DNA of 64,000 bases from Myxococcus stipitatus. GTDB taxonomy: Bacteria > Myxococcota > Myxococcia > Myxococcales > Myxococcaceae. The position numbers and the translations under genes are program-made. Positions 1 through 9,956 of this stretch are shown in pieces. The stretch spans positions 1 through 64,000 of the forward strand of contig NZ_JAKCFI010000022.1 in the NCBI RefSeq assembly GCF_021412625.1, read 5' to 3'. Each line of letters opens with the position of its first letter. The stretch's first letter is position 1. Under the pieces are notes generated by a model. It did not search any database, was not told where the DNA came from, and was given only the letters and a program-made list of their open reading frames with translations.

Positions 1-123
1 ACCGGTCGAGGGCGCCAATCTCAGTCCCGAGGACGTAGCCCCAAGGCGAACACGGCGACCCTCTCCCGGTACCTTCCGGCCCGGGTGTATACCGGAATCG
101 GAAGGCTGGTGGACTTCATACAA

Positions 124-155
124 GGCGCCCCCCGCGCTCGCTGGCGGGAGGCGCC
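124..155 (-). terminator. Hairpin, probable terminator of the DksA-like gene
   Basis: Inverted repeat whose outer arms are GGCGCC (124-129 and 150-155), extended by a C-rich/G-rich pair around an 8-10 base loop. It lies 35 bases beyond the stop codon of the minus-strand gene that follows. On the minus strand the hairpin is followed by TTGTATG rather than a long T run, so termination is plausible but not certain. Bases 1-123 hold no coding region that I can support. Confidence 0.45.
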
Positions 156-189
156 CCGGGTGGTCGGCGCGCGCTCGCGGGCCGGTGGA

Positions 190-576
190 CTAGATGGACG
201 GCGAGGCGTAGTGCCCGCCTCGGATGTCCTGCTCGTGCGAGGTGGCGTCCTCCTCGCAGCGGATGGCGAACGGCAGCGCCTCCAGCCGCTCCATGGCGAT
301 CTCCTGGCCGCAGTCGACGCACTCCCCGAAGACGCCGTTGTCCATGCGCAAGAGCGCCGCGTCGATGAGCATGACCTCCCTTCGCTGCGCCTCCACGAGG
401 CTCGACAGCGTGTAGTCGGCCAGCTCCGACTGCGCGTTCTCCTCGTATTCGGGGTCCCGCTCCTGCTCCTTGAGGGCGGTCAGCTCGCGATGCGTGCCAT
501 CGCTCGTGGCGAGGATCTCCCGCCGGCGGCGCTGGAGAATCTCGCGGATCTTCAGCAAATCGTTGGCTCGGCTCAT
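190..576 (-). CDS. TraR/DksA-family zinc-finger protein, fourth cysteine missing
   Basis: Predicted 128-residue regulator of the DksA/TraR family, which binds the secondary channel of RNA polymerase. Residues 1-75 are highly charged and likely form the coiled coil; an acidic turn near D41-E45 sits where DksA carries its tip aspartates. The C-terminal finger reads C86-x2-C89-x17-C107-x2-D110, so the usual last zinc ligand is Asp. Zinc binding may be three-Cys or absent, as in low-cysteine DksA paralogs. The start at 576 was chosen because GGAG lies a few bases upstream (GGAGACGAGGCC before ATG); the frame stays open further upstream but looks non-coding. It is monocistronic, and the hairpin at 124-155 follows. 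The family is a confident call; whether it acts as DksA proper or as a paralog is not known. Confidence 0.85.
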   Translation of the reverse strand: MSRANDLLKIREILQRRRREILATSDGTHRELTALKEQERDPEYEENAQSELADYTLSSLVEAQRREVMLIDAALLRMDNGVFGECVDCGQEIAMERLEALPFAIRCEEDATSHEQDIRGGHYASPSI

Positions 577-859
577 GGCCTCGTCTCCAGTGTTCCAGTC
601 CTTCTGGTGGTCCCATCGCCCGCCCGGAGGGCAGGCCGCCCCCGAGCGATGAACGCGAGAAACGTAGGGGTGCAACCCAGGTGGGGAAACCGCGCCTTCC
701 AACCCGGGGCACCGGTGGCTCGGGGGGCGGCCGGGCGGACGCGAGGGGGGGACGAGACGACGGCTTGACGCCCGGGGATTGGCGATCAGGACAGGGTGGG
801 GGAAGTCCTGCTAACAGTCTGAGGACGGGCACGCGCGAGGCGTTCCCGGGAGGCTCGGG

Positions 860-2236
860 ATGGTGGACGCGAAGCAGCAGCGGGTAACGGTGATTGGGGG
901 TGGGCTGGCGGGGACGGAGTGCGCATACCAGCTCGCCCGCCGGGGCGTGCCGGTGGTGCTGCGGGAGATGAAGCCGCACAAGCGCTCGCCCGCGCACAAG
1001 TCGGACTCGCTCGCGGAGCTGGTGTGCAGCAACTCGCTGCGCTCGGACAACCCGGAGAGCGCCATCGGCCTGCTGCACGCGGAGCTGCGCGCGCTCGGCT
1101 CGCTGGTGCTGGGCAGCGCGGACGCGAACCGCGTCCCCGCGGGCGACGCGCTGGCCGTGGAGCGCGAGCGCTTCTCCGCCGCGATCACGACGTCCCTGCT
1201 GGGCCTGCCCAACGTGGAGCTGGTGGCCGGCGAGGTGGCGACGCTGCCGGAGGAGGGGCCCGTCGTCATCGCCACCGGCCCGCTGACGTCCGACGCGCTC
1301 ACCGCGGAGCTGGAGCGCTACGTGGGGACGAAGCTCTACTTCTACGACTCCATCGCCCCCATCCTCTCCGGGGACTCCATCGACATGGACATCGCCTTCC
1401 GCCAGAGCCGCTACGGCAAGGGCGGGGGGGACGACTACCTCAACCTGCCCATGAGCCGGGACGAGTACTACCGGTTCATCGCCGAAGTGAAGGCGGGGCA
1501 GAAGGTGGTGCCGCACAGTTTCGAGGAACCGAAATACTTCGAAGGCTGTCTGCCCATCGAGGTCATGGCGGAGCGAGGCGACGACACGCTGGCCTACGGG
1601 CCGATGAAGCCCGTGGGGCTGAGGGACCCGCGCACGGGGAAGGAGCCCCATGCCGTGGTGCAGCTGCGCATGGAGGACACCGCGGGCACGGCGTGGAACA
1701 TGGTGGGCTTCCAGACGCGCCTGACGTGGGGCGAGCAGAAGCGCATCTTCACCACCTGCATCCCGGGCCTCCAGAACGCGGAGTTCCTGCGCATGGGGCA
1801 GATCCACCGCAACACGTTCATCGACTCGCCCAGGCTCTTGTCCCGCGACCTGTCGCTGAAGGGCGAGCCGCGGCTGTACTTCGCGGGCCAGGTCTCCGGC
1901 GTGGAGGGCTACGTGGAGAGCGCCGCGTGCGGCTACCTGGTGGCGCTGGCGCTGCATGCGCGGCTGGAGGGACGGGAGTGGGTGCCCCCGCCGGCGACGA
2001 CCGCGATGGGCGCGCTGTACCGCCACGTGACGGGCGAGGCGCACCCCCCGGACTACCCGCACCAGCCCTCCAACATCATCTTCGGCCTCTTCCCGCCGCT
2101 GACCGGGCGGATGAAGAAGGCGGACAAGCGCGCGGCGTACTCGGCGCGGGCGAAGCAGGACCTTGCGGCATGGCTGCCACACGCGGGCGTCCCGGCGACG
2201 GGCGCACCGGAGCACGAGGAGCAGAGGAGCGCATGA
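860..2236 (+). CDS. trmFO: TrmFO, folate/FAD-dependent tRNA U54 methyltransferase
   Basis: Methylenetetrahydrofolate-tRNA-(uracil-5-)-methyltransferase, which makes ribothymidine at tRNA position 54 using CH2-THF as carbon donor and FAD as reductant. The 458-residue length suits the family. The FAD-binding GGGLAG lies at residues 13-18. Two cysteines fit the catalytic pair: C56 in LVCSNSLRSD and C230 in FEGCLPIE. The C-terminal half has the family signature GQVSGVEGYVESAACG. The ATG at 860 is directly before the Rossmann strand. Its stop overlaps the start of the following lipoprotein gene (ATGA), so the two are probably translationally coupled. This cytosolic enzyme replaces SAM-dependent TrmA; several other CH2-THF enzymes lie in this window. 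Confidence 0.96.
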   Translation: MVDAKQQRVTVIGGGLAGTECAYQLARRGVPVVLREMKPHKRSPAHKSDSLAELVCSNSLRSDNPESAIGLLHAELRALGSLVLGSADANRVPAGDALAVERERFSAAITTSLLGLPNVELVAGEVATLPEEGPVVIATGPLTSDALTAELERYVGTKLYFYDSIAPILSGDSIDMDIAFRQSRYGKGGGDDYLNLPMSRDEYYRFIAEVKAGQKVVPHSFEEPKYFEGCLPIEVMAERGDDTLAYGPMKPVGLRDPRTGKEPHAVVQLRMEDTAGTAWNMVGFQTRLTWGEQKRIFTTCIPGLQNAEFLRMGQIHRNTFIDSPRLLSRDLSLKGEPRLYFAGQVSGVEGYVESAACGYLVALALHARLEGREWVPPPATTAMGALYRHVTGEAHPPDYPHQPSNIIFGLFPPLTGRMKKADKRAAYSARAKQDLAAWLPHAGVPATGAPEHEEQRSA

Positions 2237-3894
2237 TGCGGCCGAGGCTGGGACGACGGATGGGCGTGGGCCTGCTGGCCTCGCTCATGGTGGCGGGCGC
2301 GGGATGCAAGAAGGGCGGGGACGAAGGGGCCGCGCCAGGCGCCGCGTCACCCACGGCGGCGGGTGGAACCGCCGCGACTCCCTCGGCGCGTCCCGTCCAG
2401 GAGCGCCCCGGGCCGTCCGGCGCGGGGCAGGGACTGCTGCTGGCCGGAGGCCGCGCGGCGGACCTGCGCGTGACGCACGACGGGCGCTTCGCCACGTACA
2501 TTCTCAACGGTCAGAAGCCCCGGCTGGACGGCGTGCCGCCCCAGATGCTGCTGGGCGAGCTCTACGTGGTGCCGGTCGAGGGCGGCGAGCCGCGCAAGCT
2601 GGGCGAGGGCGTGACGAACGTGCCAGGGGGCCTGCTCTTCTCCGCGGACTCGAAGCACGCGCTCTACCTCACCGGCTACAACCCGGCCTCCCAGTCCGGC
2701 TCGCTGCGCGTCGCGGTGCTCGACGACGCGAAGCTGGAGCCCGGCGTGCTGGGCACGGCGGTCAGCTACATGCTGCCCTCGCCCGACGGCACGAAGCTGG
2801 CCTTCGTGGACGGGGGCAAGCTGAAGCTGGGGCCGCTGCCGGCGGGGCCCTTTGTCGACGTGGCGGCGGAGGTGGGCACGGTGCAGTTCACCGCGGACGG
2901 GAAGACGCTGCTCATCAAGCGGCGTGGGTCCGCCGCGGGGGGCCTGGCCGTCATCTCCGTGGAGAAGCCGGAGGCGGCCCCGCGCAAGCTCGCGGACCAG
3001 GTGGGGGACTACGCCGTGTCGCCGGACGGGCGCCGCGTGGCCTTCCAGGTGCGCAGCGAATCGGTGCGGGGCCTCTACGACCTGTACCTGGCGGAGCTGC
3101 CGGACCAGAAGCCCAAGCGGCTGGCCGTGGCGGCCTCCGTCTTCGGCTTCTCCCCGGACGGCAAGTGGCTGGCGCGGTCGGAGAATGGCAAGCCGGACGT
3201 CCCGGGTGACCTGTACATCGGCCCCGCGGAGGGCGGCGCCGGCCGGAAGGTGGGCGAGCGCGTGTCGGTCTTCACCTTCTCGCCCGACTCGAAGGCGGTG
3301 GGCTTCCTCGACCGGTACGACGTGACGGCGCTCGCCGGGTTGATGGCGGTGGTCACCCTGCCGGACGGAGCCCCCAAGCGCGTGGGGGACCGCGTGCCCA
3401 ACTTCGTGTGGAGCCCGCGGTCGGACTCGGTGGCCTTCCTGTCCCGCTTCCTGAAGCCCGAGTACTCGGTGGACCTGATGCTCTACCCGCTGGGCGCGGA
3501 GAAGTCGGAGAAGGTGCACCGGGGCGTGTTCGGCTATGGCTTCATGCCCGGCGAGGGGCAGGTGGTGTTCCGCTCCAACTGCATCCGCAACGGCCGTGCT
3601 TGCGACTTCAAGGCGATGGAGCTGCCGAAGAAGGACGAGGCGCAGACCTGGCTCCAGGGCATCTTCAGCTACAAGCTCTCCGAGGATGGCCAGCGCGTGC
3701 TCGCCACGTCGGCGCGGATGGACTCGGACACGTACGACCTGACCCTCTACGACGTGAAGACGAAGACCCGCAAACCGCTGGACCAGGGCATCCAGGTGCC
3801 GGCGTACTTCGCGGGCAAGGGCGAGTCGCGCGCCGTCTACCTCATCGCGCAGGGGCCCAAGGCGGGGGTCTACAGCGTCGCCGCCACGCCCTGA
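2233..3894 (+). CDS. Lipoprotein with TolB/WD40-like beta-propeller repeats
   Basis: Predicted 553-residue exported lipoprotein. Residues 1-24 form a signal peptide (basic MMRPRLGRR, then a hydrophobic core) ending in AGAGC with the lipidated Cys near 25. An Ala/Thr/Pro/Gly-rich linker (about 26-60) follows. The rest is a run of propeller-type blades with recurring motifs such as SPDG-K-AF, FSPDGKWLA, FSPDSKAVGF and WSPRSDSVAF, typical of PD40/TolB repeats. Substrate and partners cannot be read from the sequence. The start codon overlaps the trmFO stop, so the gene is probably co-transcribed with it, though no functional link is evident. Two ATGs (2233, 2236) are possible starts. An envelope scaffold or sensor is plausible; an enzymatic role (peptidase-associated propeller) seems unlikely because no catalytic domain follows. 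Confidence 0.8.
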   Translation: MMRPRLGRRMGVGLLASLMVAGAGCKKGGDEGAAPGAASPTAAGGTAATPSARPVQERPGPSGAGQGLLLAGGRAADLRVTHDGRFATYILNGQKPRLDGVPPQMLLGELYVVPVEGGEPRKLGEGVTNVPGGLLFSADSKHALYLTGYNPASQSGSLRVAVLDDAKLEPGVLGTAVSYMLPSPDGTKLAFVDGGKLKLGPLPAGPFVDVAAEVGTVQFTADGKTLLIKRRGSAAGGLAVISVEKPEAAPRKLADQVGDYAVSPDGRRVAFQVRSESVRGLYDLYLAELPDQKPKRLAVAASVFGFSPDGKWLARSENGKPDVPGDLYIGPAEGGAGRKVGERVSVFTFSPDSKAVGFLDRYDVTALAGLMAVVTLPDGAPKRVGDRVPNFVWSPRSDSVAFLSRFLKPEYSVDLMLYPLGAEKSEKVHRGVFGYGFMPGEGQVVFRSNCIRNGRACDFKAMELPKKDEAQTWLQGIFSYKLSEDGQRVLATSARMDSDTYDLTLYDVKTKTRKPLDQGIQVPAYFAGKGESRAVYLIAQGPKAGVYSVAATP

Positions 3895-3906
3895 GGCGCG
3901 CGGGGC

Positions 3907-4227
3907 TCAGCCGAGGAGCGAGAGGTGGAGCCGGACGCCCTCTCGCCCGACGCCGAACCCGAACGCGGGGCCGGACAGGTACAGCGAGCACAGCGCCACG
4001 CCGACGCACGCGAGCACGACCCGCCACCCCGTCACGAGCGAGCGGAGGAACGTCGTCTCGTAGTTGCTCCCCACGTAGCGCAGGGCGAACACCAGCCCCA
4101 CCGGGAGCAGCGGCGTGCCGTCGACCGTGAACCAGAGCGAGGACAGCGCGAGCAGCATCACGAAGCGCTTGCGGCTCAGGTGGAAGCGGTCGTCGTATTC
4201 GACGGGGGCGGTGGCGGCGGTCGTCAT
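3907..4227 (-). CDS. Small membrane protein of unknown function
   Basis: A 106-residue protein that I do not recognise. After a polar N terminus (MTTAATAPVEYDDRFHLSRK) there are about three hydrophobic stretches: RFVMLLALSSLWFTVDG, LLPVGLVFALRYVGS and a Val/Leu/Cys-rich helix VVLACVGVALCSLYLSG. An inner-membrane location is therefore likely. The frame is open upstream, but the start at 4227 was chosen because a purine-rich AAGGGAA precedes it and the upstream translation is Arg/Pro/Gly-rich and non-protein-like. It converges with the lipoprotein gene on its other side (12 bases between stops) and diverges from the EF-hand-like gene. No operon partner. Confidence 0.6.
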   Translation of the reverse strand: MTTAATAPVEYDDRFHLSRKRFVMLLALSSLWFTVDGTPLLPVGLVFALRYVGSNYETTFLRSLVTGWRVVLACVGVALCSLYLSGPAFGFGVGREGVRLHLSLLG

Positions 4228-4448
4228 GGGGTTCCCTTCACGCGAGAAGTCCGGTGTGTGGAGGGACCCGGTGCACGAAGCTCGCCAGTCGAGCGTCCCC
4301 TCGCCGCGCCTGTCTGGCCCGGGCTCAGGTCCGAGCCCATGGACGGCGGGTCCGCGTGGACGCCCGGGGTCCTTCGCGTGGCGATAAGTCCGGCGCGCGC
4401 GTGGCCCGTGCGGGACGCCCCCGGGTTGTGCTTTCCTCCGCGGCCCGT

Positions 4449-6689
4449 ATGTCCTCATCCTCGCTCGTCTATCGCCGCTATGGCGGCTCGCTCCAGGTCG
4501 ACATCCCCACCTTCGACGTGCTCGTGGAGGCCGCGCGAATCCCGGAGACCCAGTGGATCGCCACCGCCTGTCCGTTGGAGGGCCTGAGCTGCGACCCGGC
4601 CTTCCTCACGTTCATGGACCTGGATGGCAACGGCCGCATCCGGGTGGCGGAGGTGCGCACCGCCGTGGAGTGGGCGGCCCTCCGGCTGAAGGACCGGCGA
4701 GGCGCGGACACCGGCAGCGACGTGCTCGAGCTGTCCGCGCTGTCGCCGGAGGCCGCGGCGCTCAAGGGCGCGGCGGAGGTGATCCTCCGCACGCTGGGCG
4801 CGGCGGACCTGGGGCGCATCTCGCTCGAGCAGGTGCGCGCCAGCGACAAGGAGCTGCGCAAGGCGGGGCAGAACGGTGATGGCATCGTCGCGCCGGACCA
4901 CCTGCCGGAGCGCCTGCGCCCGCTGGCGCGGGACATCATGTCGTCCTTCCCGGAGGTGAAGAACCGCGCGGGGATGGCGGGCGTGGACCGGACGACGCTC
5001 GGGCGCTTCCGCGAGGAGCGCGCGGCGCTGCTCGCGCACGTCGCGAAGCGGGCCGACGTCTTCGTGTGGGGAGCGGAGAGCGAGGGGCGCGCCCGCCGCG
5101 TCCGCGAGGTGGCGCCGCTGCTCGACACGTACTTCGTGCAGTGCCGCCTGGTGGCCGCGCAGCCAGAGGCGGCGGCGAACCTGCGGCTTCGCGCCGAGCG
5201 GGTGGAGGGCGCGCTCGGAGACGTGGCCGCGCTGGGCAAGGCGGCGGGGGATCTGCCCATCGCGCCGCCGGACGCCGCGGGCGTGCTGGAGTGGTCGCGC
5301 CTGCTGCGCGGCCCCTCGTACGAGGTGCTCCAGGCCTTCCGCCGGGACGTGGCGTCGCCCGTGACGGGAGAGGCGGAGCGGCTGACGGACACGGCCTGGC
5401 GTGAGCTGTCCGCCCGGGCGGATGCCATCCTCGCGTGGTTCGCCACGCGCGACGCCAGCCCCCTGCGCGAGCACGTGGACGCGTTGGGCGCCGTTCCCCT
5501 CGAGGACCTGGACGCCATCGACGCCGCCTGTCAGGCGGACCTGGCGCTGGCGCCCACGCTCGACGCCATCATCGAACTGGAGCGCCTGGTGCTCTACCAG
5601 CGCTGGCTGCTGGTGTTCGCCAACAACTTCATCTCCATGCCCAACCTGTACCTGCCCAAGGCGCCCGCGCTGATGGAGAAGGGCACGCTCATCCTCGGCG
5701 GGCGCAAGTACACGCTGTCGGTGCTCGTGAAGAACCGCGCGGAGCACGCGGCGCTGGCGGGGCAGGGGACGACGTGCATCCTCTACGTGCTGGTGGCGCC
5801 GAAGGACGGCTCGCCGGGCTACGAGGTGGCCGTGCCCGTCACGCGGGGGCGCAGCACGGACCTGATGGTGGGCAAGCGCGGCGTCTTCTACGACGTGCGG
5901 GGACAGGAGCACGACGCCACGGTGACGCACGTCATCCGCCAGCCCGTGTCGCTGTGGGAGTCGATGACCATGCCCTTCTCGCGCATGGCCTCGTTCGTCA
6001 CCGGCAAGGTCGAGGGGCTCGCGGCGGCGGGGGAGAAGACCTTCGACGCCACGCTGGAGAATGGCTACACCCAGGCGGTGACGGCGCCTCCGCCCGCCGC
6101 GGCGCCGGCCGCTGCTCCTGCCGCTGCGAACCCCGCGGGAGGGCTGGCGGGGTTGGTGGCGGCGGGCAGCATCGCGGCGGCGGCGCTGGGCTCGTCCTTC
6201 GCGTTCATCGTCTCTCAGGTGAAGTCGCTGACGATGGCGGACGTCATCACCGCCGGGTCGCTCATCGCCATCGTGGTGATGGCGCCCGCGGGCCTGCTCG
6301 GGTGGTTGAAGCTGCGGCGGCGCAACCTGGCGCTCCTGCTGGAGGGCTCCGGCTGGGCGCTCAACGACCGGCTCATGCTGACCCACGGATTGGCGACGCT
6401 GGTGACGCGGCGCCCGAGGCTGCCCCAGGGCGCCCGGGTGGATCGCCGGGACATGATCCGCCCCGCGCTCCTCGAGCAGCAGGACGAGGAGGGTGAGTCC
6501 GAGGGCCTGTCGGGCTGGGCGCGGCTGGGACTCGGCGTCCTGCTGGTGTTCATCCTGCTGTGGCAGGTGCGCAACCCGCTGCTCGCCTTCATGTGCGACG
6601 CGAAGTGGCTGTCCGACACGTCGTGCTCGGTGCTGCTGCCCAAGCCGGCGCAGCCCGCGCCCGCGGCGGCCGAGGCCCCGGCGAAGTAG
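4449..6689 (+). CDS. Large membrane-anchored protein with an EF-hand loop
   Basis: Predicted 746-residue protein without a family I can name. Residues 57-68 (DLDGNGRIRVAE) match a canonical 12-residue EF-hand calcium loop, with D, D, N at positions 1, 3, 5 and E at 12. The long middle part is helical, Ala/Arg/Glu-rich and soluble-looking, followed by a beta-rich stretch (about 410-510). An Ala/Pro-rich linker (about 545-565) leads to three hydrophobic segments near 568-590, 598-621 and 693-714. The protein ends in an Ala/Pro tail. There is no N-terminal signal peptide, so the bulk is probably cytoplasmic with a C-terminal membrane anchor. The ATG at 4449 starts MSSSSLVYRRYGG. Calcium binding is inferred from one loop only; a pseudo-EF loop is possible. 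Confidence 0.65.
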   Translation: MSSSSLVYRRYGGSLQVDIPTFDVLVEAARIPETQWIATACPLEGLSCDPAFLTFMDLDGNGRIRVAEVRTAVEWAALRLKDRRGADTGSDVLELSALSPEAAALKGAAEVILRTLGAADLGRISLEQVRASDKELRKAGQNGDGIVAPDHLPERLRPLARDIMSSFPEVKNRAGMAGVDRTTLGRFREERAALLAHVAKRADVFVWGAESEGRARRVREVAPLLDTYFVQCRLVAAQPEAAANLRLRAERVEGALGDVAALGKAAGDLPIAPPDAAGVLEWSRLLRGPSYEVLQAFRRDVASPVTGEAERLTDTAWRELSARADAILAWFATRDASPLREHVDALGAVPLEDLDAIDAACQADLALAPTLDAIIELERLVLYQRWLLVFANNFISMPNLYLPKAPALMEKGTLILGGRKYTLSVLVKNRAEHAALAGQGTTCILYVLVAPKDGSPGYEVAVPVTRGRSTDLMVGKRGVFYDVRGQEHDATVTHVIRQPVSLWESMTMPFSRMASFVTGKVEGLAAAGEKTFDATLENGYTQAVTAPPPAAAPAAAPAAANPAGGLAGLVAAGSIAAAALGSSFAFIVSQVKSLTMADVITAGSLIAIVVMAPAGLLGWLKLRRRNLALLLEGSGWALNDRLMLTHGLATLVTRRPRLPQGARVDRRDMIRPALLEQQDEEGESEGLSGWARLGLGVLLVFILLWQVRNPLLAFMCDAKWLSDTSCSVLLPKPAQPAPAAAEAPAK

Positions 6690-6700
6690 CGGGTGTCCCA

Positions 6701-6732
6701 GGGCCCGGAATCTTGCGAGGATCTCCGGGCCC
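6701..6732 (+). terminator. Hairpin between the EF-hand-like gene and xerC
   Basis: Perfect 9-bp inverted repeat GGGCCCGGA (6701-6709) and TCCGGGCCC (6724-6732) with a 14-base loop, 12 bases after the upstream stop and 18 bases before the xerC start. There is no T run. It probably separates the two transcription units. Confidence 0.5.
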
Positions 6733-6749
6733 CCTACGCTGGGCCCGCC

Positions 6750-7652
6750 ATGAAGACCCTGTCGCCACTGCTGGAGCAGTTCCGCGTCCACCTGGAGGAC
6801 GAGAAGGGCGCGTCACCGCACACGGTGCGCAACTACCTCATCGACCTGGAGGACTTCGAGCGCTACCTCGTGGAGCGCATGAAGCTGTCGCTCCTGTCCG
6901 GCACGCACGCGGCCATCCGCGGCTACCTGGGGACGCTCAGCACGGACCACGCCCCCGCGAGCCGCGCGCGACGGCTGGCCTCCATCAAGTCCTTCTACAA
7001 GTACCTGGTGCGCCAGAAGCTGCTGCCCGCCAGCCCCGCCAAGCTCGTCAAGAGCCCGAAGCTCCCCAAGGCCCTGCCCAAGGTGCTCCCGGTGGAGGAG
7101 GTCTTCGCCCTGCTCGACGTGCACGACCTGAAGTCCGTGCTCGGGCTGCGCGACAAGTCCATCCTGGAGCTGCTCTACGGCGGCGGGCTGCGCATCAGCG
7201 AGCTGTGCGCGCTGGACCTGCTCGACGTCGACCGGCGCGGGCGCATCGTCCGCGTCATGGGCAAGGGCAGCAAGGAGCGCCTGGTGCCCGTCAACGCCCA
7301 GGCCATCCGCGCGCTGGAGGCCTGGCTCGCCCGCCGAGGCGAGCTGCTCGCGGAGCCCCGGCCCGCGCAGGCCCCGGACGCGCTCTTCCTCAATGCCCGG
7401 GGAGGCCGGCTGACGGACCGGAGCATCCGCAGGCACCTGGACGCCCACGTGCTCAAGTGCGCCCTGGCGCGCAAGGTGAGTCCTCACGCGCTGCGACACT
7501 CGTTCGCGACGCACCTGCTGGGCGGCGGCGCGGACATCCGCAGCATCCAGGAGCTGCTGGGGCACGCCAGCCTCTCCACCACGCAGCGGTATACCCACGT
7601 CACCTGGGAGCAGCTCCAGGAGGTCTACGACGCCGCCCATCCTCGCGCCTGA
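6750..7652 (+). CDS. xerC: Tyrosine recombinase XerC
   Basis: A 300-residue Xer-type site-specific recombinase that resolves chromosome dimers at dif together with XerD. The N-terminal SAM-like core-binding domain spans about 5-95, with the catalytic domain after it. All six active-site residues are visible: R148 (GGGLRISELC), K175 (GKGSKERLV), H246 and R249 (HALRHSFATHLL), H272 (LGHASLS) and the nucleophile Y281 (QRYTHV). XerC is preferred over XerD because hslV and hslU follow, an arrangement known from other bacteria (for example codV-clpQ-clpY). The ATG at 6750 is chosen because translation upstream of it is not conserved-looking. A 315-base gap separates it from hslV, so the linkage here is looser than a tight operon. 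Confidence 0.9.
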   Translation: MKTLSPLLEQFRVHLEDEKGASPHTVRNYLIDLEDFERYLVERMKLSLLSGTHAAIRGYLGTLSTDHAPASRARRLASIKSFYKYLVRQKLLPASPAKLVKSPKLPKALPKVLPVEEVFALLDVHDLKSVLGLRDKSILELLYGGGLRISELCALDLLDVDRRGRIVRVMGKGSKERLVPVNAQAIRALEAWLARRGELLAEPRPAQAPDALFLNARGGRLTDRSIRRHLDAHVLKCALARKVSPHALRHSFATHLLGGGADIRSIQELLGHASLSTTQRYTHVTWEQLQEVYDAAHPRA

Positions 7653-7967
7653 TGGGCGCGCTGGTGGGTCAAGTCCCCGCGCCTCCTCGTCCTGTCGCGC
7701 GCGGCTCTCGGAGGGCGTCGCGTGGGCGCTCCCCCGGCGCCGCGCGTCACGTCGACTCCCTCCGCGGTGTCTGGCGTTTGGGATTGGGGTGGGCGCTCCC
7801 GCGCGAGGATTGAATCGTCCTTCATGTCCGGGAGGAGCCGCGCGACGCGGCGGCCTTGCGTCCGGTGTCGGACCCCGGCCCACCGCGTCCCCGGGTGGGA
7901 AGCCCTGAACCGGACAGGCCGGCAGTGTTCCTTGGAAACGCGGGGCGCGGCTTGTTAAACCCCGGCC
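7653..7967. other. Intergenic region xerC-hslV
   Basis: These 315 bases hold no convincing gene. The only notable signal is a weak promoter-like pair just before hslV: TTGGAA (7932-7937), a 16-base spacer and GTTAAA (7954-7959). It would place a transcription start almost at the hslV ATG. It does not match the heat-shock sigma-32 consensus, because no CCCCAT-type -10 follows CTTGGAAA. Confidence 0.3.
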
Positions 7968-8495
7968 ATGTTCCACGGCACCACCATTCTCTGCGTGCGG
8001 CGCGACGGCAAGGTGGCCATCGCGAGCGACGGTCAGGTCTCCTTCGACAAGACGGTGATGAAGAACACGGCGAAGAAGGTCCGCAAGCTGGGCGAGGGCC
8101 AGGTCCTCGCCGGCTTCGCGGGCAGCACCGCCGACGCCTTCACGCTCTTCGAGCGGTTCGAGGGCAAGCTCAAGGAGCACCAGAAGAACATGGCCCGGGC
8201 CTGCGTGGAGCTGGGCAAGGACTGGCGCACGGACCGCTTCCTGCGCCGGCTGGAGGCGCTGCTGGTCGTGGCGGACCGGGAGAAGACGTTCATCCTCTCC
8301 GGCGCCGGCGACGTCATCGAGCCGGACTACGGCATCGCCGCGGTGGGCAGCGGCGGGCCGTACGCGCTGGCCGCCGCCCGGGCGCTGCTGGCGCACACGC
8401 AGCTGTCCGCGCGCGAGGTGGCCCAGCAATCGCTGACCATCGCGGGCGAAATCGACATCTACACCAACTCCAACATCTCCATCGAAGAGCTCTAG
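7968..8495 (+). CDS. hslV: HslV, peptidase subunit of the HslUV protease
   Basis: A 175-residue N-terminal-nucleophile hydrolase that forms the double-hexamer proteolytic core of the bacterial proteasome-like HslUV (ClpQY). The start MFHGTTILCVRRDGK fits the short propeptide type: cleavage after FHG exposes Thr5 as the catalytic N terminus. GDGQVSF-type and SGAGDVIEPDYGIAAVGSGG motifs are present at the expected places. No Shine-Dalgarno sequence is visible in the bases before the ATG (AAACCCCGGCC), which together with a promoter-like element ending at about 7959 suggests leaderless translation. The stop is 11 bases before the hslU start, so the two are co-transcribed. It acts in the cytosol with HslU. 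Confidence 0.97.
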   Translation: MFHGTTILCVRRDGKVAIASDGQVSFDKTVMKNTAKKVRKLGEGQVLAGFAGSTADAFTLFERFEGKLKEHQKNMARACVELGKDWRTDRFLRRLEALLVVADREKTFILSGAGDVIEPDYGIAAVGSGGPYALAAARALLAHTQLSAREVAQQSLTIAGEIDIYTNSNISIEEL

Positions 8496-8506
8496 GAGCA
8501 CCTGCC

Positions 8507-9904
<1,398 letters not shown>

Positions 9905-9956
9905 CAGGCTATATGGCGCGCGCAGCCCCCACTCGCACAAAGGGAGGTAACCCCCC

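Noticed and set aside
1..189. End of an upstream gene at the left edge
   Set aside because: Two frames are open, but the translations are not protein-like and there is a hairpin at 124-155. Nothing can be supported.
7931..7967. Sigma-32-type heat-shock promoter before hslV
   Set aside because: CTTGGAAA resembles the -35 box, but no CCCCATNT-like -10 follows at 13-15 bases.
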